Part shown: positions 1 to 6,253 of the stretch, piece by piece
Position numbering within the stretch: the first letter of the stretch is position 1
Layout: each line of letters begins with the position of its first letter
From: Bacteroidota bacterium
GTDB lineage: Bacteria; Bacteroidota; Ignavibacteria; UBA10030
Assembly: GCA_003453835.1 (NCBI GenBank)
Contig: DMMN01000192.1
Coordinates: forward strand, 25,622-39,665
Length of the DNA: 14,044 bases
Reading direction: 5' to 3'
The notes under the pieces: model-generated
Database searches by the model: none
What the model saw: the letters and a program-made list of their open reading frames with translations, nothing else
What the model was told of the DNA's origin: nothing
Program-made: the position numbers and the translations under genes

Positions 1-634
1 CGAGCCGTTTCATGATCACCCTCTCGAATCGCGTTCGCAAGCCGGGCACCTGATTGAGAAGGTCTTCGAAGTGCCCCCGCTGCAGAGTGAGGAACAGACA
101 CGGTGTGAGAGTTTGCACGGTGGCCGTACGCTGTACGTCGTCCATCAACGCAATCTCGCCAAAGAAGTCCCCGTCGCCAAGGATCGCGAGCGGCACCTTC
201 TGACCGTAGCGCCCCTTCGTGGAAACCTCTACTTTCCCGCGGGCAATGATGAAGAACTTGTCGCCCGGTTCTCCCTCCTTCACGATCAGGTCACCCGCTT
301 TGTGTTGTTCCTTCACGAACTTCTCCGTGAGCGACTCGATGACGCAATCTTCCACATCACGCAGCACTGCCAGCGCGCGAAGCTGCTGCGGCTCGAGCCG
401 GACGGATTCGTCTTCGATCGTGATCGGAATCTTCTTGTCCTCGCGCAGCAGGATCTTTCTCCTGTTGACCCGATACGTTCCTGATTCCACGTTGATCCAG
501 GGGAGAAGTCTCAGGAAGTAGCGCGGAGTCAGCCCCAACATCTGTGGGACTGTCTTCGTCGTTGTAGCGAGATTTCGTGCAGCCTTCGTGCTGACGCTTT
601 TCTGTTGTTCCTCGAGAACGGTTTCTTCAATCAT
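1..634 (-). CDS. Family 2B encapsulin shell protein with cyclic-nucleotide-binding domain (3' end beyond left edge)
   Basis: The 211 visible residues read without a stop from ATG 634-632, with an AAAGGA ribosome-binding site 7 bases upstream, and the frame is still open at base 1. Residues 15-60 carry motifs I recognise from family 2B (SrpI-like) encapsulin shells: [17 protein letters not shown] (16-32), a LLPW block (43-46) and GTYRVNRRK (52-60). Residues about 90-200 form a cyclic-nucleotide-binding domain, with [19 protein letters not shown] (155-173) as phosphate-binding cassette (E160, R169). In family 2B this domain is inserted in the E-loop of an HK97-fold shell subunit; the P- and A-domains should follow, off the left edge. 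Family members self-assemble into capsids that package enzymes such as terpene cyclases, polyprenyl transferases or xylulose kinases. No cargo-like gene lies on the visible side. A CRP/FNR regulator is the main alternative, but the N-terminal motifs argue against it. Family call by recall, not by search. Confidence 0.85.
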   Translation of the reverse strand, partial: MIEETVLEEQQKSVSTKAARNLATTTKTVPQMLGLTPRYFLRLLPWINVESGTYRVNRRKILLREDKKIPITIEDESVRLEPQQLRALAVLRDVEDCVIESLTEKFVKEQHKAGDLIVKEGEPGDKFFIIARGKVEVSTKGRYGQKVPLAILGDGDFFGEIALMDDVQRTATVQTLTPCLFLTLQRGHFEDLLNQVPGLRTRFERVIMKRL

Positions 635-1163
635 GGGAGTTTCCTTTCAGATGTGAAAACAGAGTGATGACTCAACCGATAACGGGTTGTCGGCTGTGGG
701 ACAAACAAGAAGCCGTGAGAATGCCGTGAGAGCATGCAGGGGATCCATGAATTCAACAAGCGCAGGATCTCCCCGAGGGTGCTGAGGAGGATCATACTCT
801 CGAAGATTCGAACGAAGAGGATGTTGAGAGACAATTGGGGGGGCTTCTTCATAGCGACGATCCAAAGTGCAATAATCCTCGGCGCTCTGGTATCACGTGT
901 GGTGGGTATCGCATCGATCTTGCGGATGCTTGTTCCGCGCCCCTCGCGCAGAAGATCGAAACGACATGAAGGACTTGCAGGGCCGGGTGGGCATGCAAAA
1001 CGTGTTTCCCGAACCCAAAGTAATTGTTCGCGAAGCGAAATGCAACATCCACTTCGAAAACTAGTTCTATCCTTGTTTGTGTCTAAAACGAATCCGATAT
1101 TCTACTCCACGTTCCCAATTCTGACAACCACTACTCGACTCTGATTTGTCCAGCCCTCACTCG
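635..1163. other. Divergent intergenic region without a convincing gene
   Basis: These 529 bases separate the leftward encapsulin gene from the rightward propeller gene, so promoters for both should lie here. Open frames exist on both strands (for example 734-1144 on plus and 849-1052 on minus), but their translations are arginine- and serine-rich, low in recognisable motifs and without ribosome-binding sites, so I treat them as chance. I see no tRNA and no strong terminator. Small structures include an imperfect palindrome at 676-693, a two-copy direct repeat of GCCGTGAGA at 712-720 and 723-731, and a run of seven or more G around 837-843. Confidence 0.6.
676..693. promoter_or_regulatory. 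Imperfect palindrome upstream of the encapsulin gene, possible operator
   Basis: The sequence CCGATAACGGGTTGTCGG has 8-base arms (CCGATAAC and GTTGTCGG) that are inverted repeats with one mismatch around a 2-base centre. It ends about 41 bases upstream of the encapsulin ATG, where an operator could act. No matching regulator is in the window and I recognise no known consensus. One such palindrome in 500 bases could be chance. Confidence 0.25.
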
Positions 1164-3320
1164 ATGAGAGATAGATCCTCTGCCATCCGGTTTGCGAGCC
1201 AGCTTGCTCTCGTCTTTGGCCTGACTTCGCTTTCTTTCTCGCAGACCCCTTTCTGGCAACAAACCAATGGCCCGTATGGCGGAACAATCTATGCCGTATC
1301 GGGCGACTCAACCGAACAGCTTTTTGCCGGATCAGAAGGCGGCGGTGTCTTTCGCTCGACGGACCTCGGGACGACATGGTCGATGTCCAACTCAGGCCTC
1401 TCGAATCCGCTCATCTATGCTCTTACATCAAACTCTCGGGGGGATTTGTTTGCGGGGACCGGCGGCAGCGGCGTCTTTCGTTCCACGGATCGAGGTCGAA
1501 CCTGGGCGAATTCGAACGAAGGTATCGCAGACAACTCCATCCTCTCCCTCACCGTCGACACAAGCAATGCCATCTACGCCGGCACTGCCGGAGAGAGCAT
1601 ATATAAATCAACAGACAATGGTTCATCATGGAGAAAGCTCGACACGGGGTTCTTAAATAGTTTCGTCTTTGCTCTTGCGCTCAGTCCGCGCGGAGATCTC
1701 TACGCCGGAACTGATTTCAAGGGATCGGGGACGGGAGGCGTCTACCGATCTACCGACGGGGGTAGCAATTGGGGGTATGTCGGCCTTCTCAACATCACCG
1801 TTTATTCGATCCTCGTGGGAGGAAACGGAAACTTGTACGCGGGGACCAGCGGCGCCGGAGTGTTTCGATCAACCGACAACGGACAGAACTGGACGCAAAT
1901 CACTTCCGGCTTTACGAATCGAACAATCTTCTCGTTGGCATCCAATCCGCGTGGCGTCCTGTTTGCCGGAACGAACGGCGGCGGATTGTTTCGATCGACC
2001 GACAACGGGTTAACGTGGGGTTCTGTCGGCGGAGAATTCGCCAGCCCCTTCACGCTTTCCATCTTCGTGCACGCCTCAGGCAACATCATTGCCGGAACGG
2101 CAGGCCTAGGGATCTTTCGATCGACGAACGACGGTAGCTCATGGACGCAAAGCAGCGCGGGCATGATCAACAGCAACGTTCTCTCACTCGCCGTGAACTC
2201 GAGCGGGCACATTCTTGCGGGCGCACGGCGCGGCGGTGTCCTCCGCTCGATCGATAACGGAAACTCGTGGCTTCAGATCCACCCGGCTTCGGTCTATACT
2301 TCGGTTGTCGCGCTCGCAACCCAACCGGATAGTCTCATCTTTGCCGCAACGACCGACGACGGAATCTTCCGCTCAACGAATTCCGGCACCACTTGGGTGA
2401 AAGTAAACTCCGGCCTCACCTATCCCATCGTCCGCTCGTTGTTGATATCCCAACGAAACATCGTCTTCGCCGGAACGTTTGGGGGAGGGATCTTCCGCTC
2501 GACGAATAACGGCGATAGCTGGTCGGAGGTCAACAATGGCGTGTCGAGCCCGCTCATTACTTCTTTGGTCCAAACCTCCTCAGGCTCGGTTCTCGCCGGG
2601 AGTTTTGGCGGAGGGATTTACCGAACCACCGACAATGGCCAACGCTGGATTGCTCTTCTCTCAGGCCTCTCGAATACGTTTGTCCGCTCCTTGCTTACCG
2701 TGAACGGAGATATTGTTGTCGGAACGGATGGAGGAGTTTTCCGATCGAGCGATGATGGCGCAACCTGGTCTCCGATCAACATCGGCCTTTCGACGCTCGA
2801 AGTGCAGTCCCTCGGGACGAACCGCCATGGTCATCTGTTTGCCGGCACCGCCGGGGGCGGAGTCTTCCGCTCGACGGATAATGGGGGGAACTGGTCTCCC
2901 GTTACATCAGGCCTCCTCAATGGCGAGATCCAAGCTGTCGCGGTCACACCATCCGGGTATGTTCTTGTCGCAACATACGGCAGCGGCGTGTTTCGGAGCT
3001 CTCAATCCACGGTTGCAGTCGAGAGGGATCACGCGGACATGCCGATGAAGTTTTCACTCGAGCAAAACTATCCGAATCCGTTCAATCCCTCCACCCGGAT
3101 CAAGTTTCAGATCTCGAGTCCCGAGGTTGTCACGCTCAAGGTATTCGACGCGCTGGGGAGATCCGTGGCAACGCTGCTGAACGAGCAGAAACTGCCGGGC
3201 ACGTACGTCGTTCCGCTGGACGTTCGAAGTTTCGACGGGTCTCTCCCGACCGGAGTGTATTTCTATCGATTGGACGCCGGTGAATACTCGCGGACTCTAA
3301 AGATGACACTCGTGAAGTAA
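1164..3320 (+). CDS. Secreted 14-repeat Asp-box beta-propeller protein with T9SS type A sorting domain
   Basis: A 718-residue exported protein. Residues 1-27 are a signal peptide: basic n-region (MRDR...R), hydrophobic core LALVFGLTSL, probable cleavage near SFSQ/TPFW. From residue 53 there are about 14 repeats of roughly 42 residues with the pattern (L/I)(F/Y)AGT.GGG(V/I)FRSTDNG..W, containing the Asp-box S-x-D-x-G-x-x-W seen in sortilin, sialidase and GH74-type propellers. Repeat 4 carries a small insertion and repeat 14 is partial. Residues 630-718 (from FSLEQNYPNPFNPST to MTLVK) are a T9SS type A sorting domain, so the protein should cross the outer membrane by type IX secretion and be attached to or released from the surface. 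No catalytic residues can be assigned; binding or adhesion is a guess. ATG 1164 was preferred to in-frame TTG 1146 because it gives a normal signal peptide; neither has a clear Shine-Dalgarno. The stop lies 6 bases before the glycosylase gene. Confidence 0.88.
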   Translation: MRDRSSAIRFASQLALVFGLTSLSFSQTPFWQQTNGPYGGTIYAVSGDSTEQLFAGSEGGGVFRSTDLGTTWSMSNSGLSNPLIYALTSNSRGDLFAGTGGSGVFRSTDRGRTWANSNEGIADNSILSLTVDTSNAIYAGTAGESIYKSTDNGSSWRKLDTGFLNSFVFALALSPRGDLYAGTDFKGSGTGGVYRSTDGGSNWGYVGLLNITVYSILVGGNGNLYAGTSGAGVFRSTDNGQNWTQITSGFTNRTIFSLASNPRGVLFAGTNGGGLFRSTDNGLTWGSVGGEFASPFTLSIFVHASGNIIAGTAGLGIFRSTNDGSSWTQSSAGMINSNVLSLAVNSSGHILAGARRGGVLRSIDNGNSWLQIHPASVYTSVVALATQPDSLIFAATTDDGIFRSTNSGTTWVKVNSGLTYPIVRSLLISQRNIVFAGTFGGGIFRSTNNGDSWSEVNNGVSSPLITSLVQTSSGSVLAGSFGGGIYRTTDNGQRWIALLSGLSNTFVRSLLTVNGDIVVGTDGGVFRSSDDGATWSPINIGLSTLEVQSLGTNRHGHLFAGTAGGGVFRSTDNGGNWSPVTSGLLNGEIQAVAVTPSGYVLVATYGSGVFRSSQSTVAVERDHADMPMKFSLEQNYPNPFNPSTRIKFQISSPEVVTLKVFDALGRSVATLLNEQKLPGTYVVPLDVRSFDGSLPTGVYFYRLDAGEYSRTLKMTLVK
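1320..3014 (+). repeat. Imperfect in-frame tandem repeats of about 126 bases encoding propeller blades
   Basis: Thirteen full units and a partial fourteenth lie head to tail inside the propeller gene. Each contains a variant of TTCCGCTCGACGGATAATGG, which encodes FRSTDNG. Unit length is mostly 126 bases; unit 4 is longer, and units 11 and 12 are slightly shorter. The DNA-level similarity suggests internal duplication followed by divergence, and the locus could be prone to gain or loss of blades. Confidence 0.8.
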
Positions 3321-3326
3321 CTCGCC

Positions 3327-4241
3327 ATGCCCGAGCTTCCGGATCTTACAGTCTATCTCGAAAGTCTAGAATCACGTATCTCCGGCGAGACATTCGAAGG
3401 CATTCGAATCGCCTCCCCCTTTCTCCTCAGAAGTGTTGAGCCGTCGATTGAAGAAGCGATGGGAAAACGGGTTGTCCGGCTTCGGAGGATCGGGAAGCGC
3501 ATCGTCGTGGAACTCGAAACCGATATGTTCCTGGTTCTTCACCTGATGATTGCCGGCAGGCTTCATTGGAAAGCGTCCGGTGCAAAAGTGCCGGGGAAGA
3601 TCGGCCTGGCCGCTTTCGATTTCTCCTCCGGGACTCTTCTTCTGACGGAGGCCGGTACGAAAAAGCGGGCATCGCTGCACCTCGTTCAAGGGGATGGGAA
3701 CCTTCGCCAATTTGACCGCGGCGGGATTGAGGTGCTCGACGCGACTCTCGAACAATTCCAGGCAGCCTTGCTTCGAGAAAACCATACGCTGAAGCGAGCC
3801 TTGACGGATCCTCGATTGTTCAGCGCAATCGGAAACGCCTACTCGGATGAGATCCTCCACCGCGCAGGACTTTCGCCATTGAAGCTGACACGTCGCCTCA
3901 GCGACGAGGAGATCGTCAGACTCCTGGAAGCGACCCAGGAAACGATGAAGGTCTGGATCAATCACCTCAGGAAAGAGAGGGGAGATGGCTTCCCGGAAGA
4001 AGTCACTGCCTTCCGTGAAGGGATGGCAGTCCACGGACGATTTGGAAAACCGTGTCCGGTGTGCGGAGCTGCCGTTCAGCGTATCGTCTACGCCGAGAAT
4101 GAGTGCAACTATTGTGCCCGTTGCCAGACGGGCGGTAAGCTGCTTTCCGATCGCTCTCTCGCCCGGCTTCTGAGGGAAGATTGGCCGAGCACAATTGACG
4201 AGCTGGAGGGGGGCGCAGCGAAAACTCGGGCGCTTGAGTAG
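3327..4241 (+). CDS. Fpg/Nei-family DNA glycosylase, divergent subfamily
   Basis: A 304-residue protein with the Fpg/Nei layout. Members excise oxidised bases in base-excision repair and cut the strand by beta/delta elimination through a Schiff base with the N-terminal proline. The start [10 protein letters not shown] gives catalytic P2 and E3, and K57 (in GKR) matches the hairpin lysine. A helix-two-turn-helix lies at about 159-184 ([21 protein letters not shown]170). A C2-x2-C2 zinc finger uses C243, C246, C263 and C266. Two points differ from classical MutM: the zinc-finger arginine (R258 in E. coli Fpg) aligns with N258, and about 38 residues follow the last cysteine. I recall a wide subfamily with this [14 protein letters not shown] finger, so this looks like a subfamily trait and not decay. 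Substrate preference is therefore uncertain, and no symbol is given. The ATG is 6 bases after the propeller stop, suggesting co-transcription, with no obvious Shine-Dalgarno. Confidence 0.9.
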   Translation: MPELPDLTVYLESLESRISGETFEGIRIASPFLLRSVEPSIEEAMGKRVVRLRRIGKRIVVELETDMFLVLHLMIAGRLHWKASGAKVPGKIGLAAFDFSSGTLLLTEAGTKKRASLHLVQGDGNLRQFDRGGIEVLDATLEQFQAALLRENHTLKRALTDPRLFSAIGNAYSDEILHRAGLSPLKLTRRLSDEEIVRLLEATQETMKVWINHLRKERGDGFPEEVTAFREGMAVHGRFGKPCPVCGAAVQRIVYAENECNYCARCQTGGKLLSDRSLARLLREDWPSTIDELEGGAAKTRALE

Positions 4242-4259
4242 GATGCCTAACGGCGACTT

Positions 4260-4278
4260 CCGGGCGATCGTCCGGTTT
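4260..4278 (+). terminator. Weak hairpin with short T run after the glycosylase gene
   Basis: CCGGGC-GATC-GTCCGG can form a 6-base-pair stem (one G-T pair) with a 4-base loop, followed by only TTT. It lies 19 bases after the glycosylase stop, in the right place for a terminator, but the U-tract is too short for a confident intrinsic terminator. It could instead be a chance palindrome. Confidence 0.25.
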
Positions 4279-4314
4279 AGCATGACATAAAGAAGAGAAC
4301 CACATCCAACATCC

Positions 4315-4350
4315 TCGACAAATTTTGGATTGGATTTTTTTGTATCTTGG
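4315..4350 (+). promoter_or_regulatory. Candidate promoter for the ABC exporter / symporter operon
   Basis: A TCGACA element (4315-4320) is followed after 22 bases, including a T-rich stretch, by TGTATCTTGG (4341-4350), which resembles an extended -10 and partly fits the Bacteroidota TAnnTTTG box. It ends 30 bases before the ABC ATPase ATG in the 139-base gap after the glycosylase gene. The spacing is longer than ideal and no -33 TTG fits at 19-21 bases, so this is tentative. Confidence 0.25.
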
Positions 4351-4380
4351 ACGCCGGCCCTTCGAGTTTCTATCACTGCA

Positions 4381-5157
4381 ATGAACATTGAAATGATGAG
4401 CGACGTCGTACTTGACGTACAGAATCTTTCCAAACGATACGGACAGCTCCTCGCGGTGAACGGCATCAGCTTCAGCGTGCGGCGACAGGAGATTTACGGA
4501 ATTCTTGGACCGAACGGAGCGGGGAAAACCACGACCCTTGAGATGATTGAGACTCTGCGGCCCATCGATTCCGGCACGGTGATCCTTGACGGCATCGACG
4601 TCAGAAAAGAACCGAAGAAGGTGAAGCGGCTCATCGGCGTCCAACTCCAGTCCTCCGCGTTCTTTGATAAGTTGACCCTCGTCGAGCTCTTGTCGCTTTT
4701 TGGTGAGATGTACGGACGCCGGGTTGATCCATTGCTGCTGCTCGATGAAGTTGAGCTGAGAGACAAGGCGAGCTCGCAAGCGGCGCAACTTTCCGGAGGG
4801 CAGAAGCAACGTTTTTCGATAGCCGCCGCACTCGTCAACGATCCCGTTGTGCTTTTCCTTGACGAGCCAACGACGGGCCTCGACCCCCAAGCGCGCCGTC
4901 ATCTTTGGGGAGTCATCAAGCGCATTCGGTCCGAAGGGAAGACAATCGTTCTGACGACACACTACATGGAAGAAGCGGAAGAGCTATGCGATCGTGTGGC
5001 GATTATGGATCACGGCAAAATCATTACACAGTCTGCGCCGCAACTTTTGATCGACGATCTGATATCCGATGGTTTCAAGAAGGAGCGGGTGGAGCGCCTG
5101 GCCAATCTCGAAGATGTCTTCCTGAGTCTCACCGGTCACTCGTTGAGGGAGGAATGA
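4381..5157 (+). CDS. ABC-2 type exporter, ATP-binding subunit
   Basis: A 258-residue cytoplasmic ATPase that powers the membrane subunit encoded next. All nucleotide-binding motifs are present: Walker A GPNGAGKTT (43-51), Q-loop glutamine at Q88 or Q90, signature LSGGQ (137-141), Walker B VVLFLDEP (156-163), D-loop GLDP (166-169) and switch histidine H194. The short C-terminal tail ending NLEDVFLSLTGHSL is typical of the CcmA/DrrA group, which exports drugs, lipids or polysaccharides; the substrate cannot be read from this subunit. The frame stays open upstream to a TTG at 4330, but those 17 residues do not look conserved. ATG 4381 is preferred; ATG 4393 and 4396 are alternatives, and none has a clear Shine-Dalgarno. 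The stop overlaps the permease start. Confidence 0.93.
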   Translation: MNIEMMSDVVLDVQNLSKRYGQLLAVNGISFSVRRQEIYGILGPNGAGKTTTLEMIETLRPIDSGTVILDGIDVRKEPKKVKRLIGVQLQSSAFFDKLTLVELLSLFGEMYGRRVDPLLLLDEVELRDKASSQAAQLSGGQKQRFSIAAALVNDPVVLFLDEPTTGLDPQARRHLWGVIKRIRSEGKTIVLTTHYMEEAEELCDRVAIMDHGKIITQSAPQLLIDDLISDGFKKERVERLANLEDVFLSLTGHSLREE

Positions 5158-6227
5158 TGCGCCTCAAGTGGAAGTTGACCGTCGCATCTGTGAAGATGTT
5201 CGTGCGCCAGAAGGAAGCGATCCTGTGGTCGATCCTTCTCCCTCTTTTCATGGTGTTCTTGTTCAGCTTCGTGAACTTCGATGGGCTTGGAACGGTGACG
5301 GTCGGCGTCGTCAATCTGTCGCGCGACTCTTCGCTTGTGGGCATCCTGCGATCCGTGAAAACGCTGAGGCTCCATGAGGGGACGCTCGAGGCGGAAATGA
5401 AATCGCTCCGTGAAGGTGACCGATCGATGATCCTCCTGATACCAGAGATGTATGAGCCGGGCGTGCGTGATTCCGTCGCTACGTTTCTCAACGCGGAAAG
5501 AGCTCAAGAGACCCAACTGGGAACGCTTATCGTGCGGAGGGCATTGGACGATCTTGCCTTTCGACGGCACGGCGAATTCCTCCCTCCTACGGTGCAGACG
5601 GAAATCGTCAACAGTCGCAATCTCACGTACATCGACTTTGTCCTTCCCGGAATACTTTCGATGTCCATTATGCAGAGCGGTGTCTTCGGAGTGGCGTTCA
5701 GCTTCGTGAATCTCAAGAAACGAGGGATTCTCCGAAGACTCCTCGTCACACCCATCAATCCAAACGACTTCATCTTCGCGCAGGTATTAACAAGGCTGAT
5801 GGTCTTGATGATGCAAGTGGCAATCATGGTGGGGGCCGGGCTGCTGGTGTTCGATCTCCACTTTGTCGGCAGCATCGCGAATATGTTCATCGTCGGCTTG
5901 CTCGGTGGTGTCGTCTTCCTGGCGATCGGGTTTACGTTGTCAGGACTCGCGAAGTCGGACGATCAAGTCGCCCCTCTGGCGAATGTGATCACTCTCCCCA
6001 TGATGCTTCTCTCCGGCATCTTCTTCAGTCGGGCGACTTTACCGGGATTCGCCAACGTCATCACGGGATTCTTCCCGCTTACGTACCTCGCCGACGGCAT
6101 GCGCAGCATTGCCATCGACGGAGCGTCGCTGGCAGAGATTATGCCGCAACTTGTCGGGCTGGCAGTGTGGGGAGTCATCACCGTGACGCTCGCCGTGAAA
6201 TCCTTCCGATGGGAGTCGGAGGCATAG
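5157..6227 (+). CDS. ABC-2 type exporter, permease subunit
   Basis: A 356-residue inner-membrane protein, partner of the preceding ATPase. It has one membrane segment near the N-terminus (about 21-40, ILWSILLPLFMVFLFSFVNF), a soluble extracytoplasmic stretch (about 41-158), then five further hydrophobic segments between about 160 and 347. This is the ABC2_membrane_3 (YhgE/DrrB-like) layout. The NLKKRGILRRLLVTPINPNDFI stretch, split here as NLKKRGILRRLL and VTPINPNDFI (185-205), is the coupling-helix region typical of the family. A GGGAGG sequence just upstream and the TGATG junction suggest translational coupling with the ATPase. Two adjacent ATGs are possible: 5157 (1-base overlap, better Shine-Dalgarno spacing) and 5154 (ATGA overlap). 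The frame is open back to 4905, but that part lies inside the ATPase gene and is rejected. Substrate unknown. Confidence 0.9.
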   Translation: MRLKWKLTVASVKMFVRQKEAILWSILLPLFMVFLFSFVNFDGLGTVTVGVVNLSRDSSLVGILRSVKTLRLHEGTLEAEMKSLREGDRSMILLIPEMYEPGVRDSVATFLNAERAQETQLGTLIVRRALDDLAFRRHGEFLPPTVQTEIVNSRNLTYIDFVLPGILSMSIMQSGVFGVAFSFVNLKKRGILRRLLVTPINPNDFIFAQVLTRLMVLMMQVAIMVGAGLLVFDLHFVGSIANMFIVGLLGGVVFLAIGFTLSGLAKSDDQVAPLANVITLPMMLLSGIFFSRATLPGFANVITGFFPLTYLADGMRSIAIDGASLAEIMPQLVGLAVWGVITVTLAVKSFRWESEA

Positions 6228-6253
6228 GAATGCTCACAAGGCGCTGAACGAAC

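Noticed and set aside
1..634. A CRP/FNR-type transcription factor
   Set aside because: The N-terminal 90 residues before the cyclic-nucleotide domain match encapsulin family 2B motifs and are not found in CRP; no helix-turn-helix is visible, although the C-terminus is off the edge.
734..1144. Plus-strand open frame of 136 codons in the divergent gap
   Set aside because: Low-complexity, arginine/serine-rich translation, no ribosome-binding site, and no recognisable family; competing open frames on the opposite strand look equally random.
3372..4466. Minus-strand open frame of 364 codons opposite the glycosylase gene
   Set aside because: It is antisense to a clear Fpg-family gene, spans its end and the following promoter region, and its translation shows no family motifs.
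4003..4962. Minus-strand open frame of 319 codons opposite the glycosylase and ABC ATPase genes
   Set aside because: Antisense to two well-supported genes, with a basic, motif-free translation.
4905..5156. Upstream extension of the ABC permease
   Set aside because: It would run inside the ATPase gene in another frame; the start at 5157 (or 5154) has a Shine-Dalgarno and gives a normal ABC-2 N-terminus.
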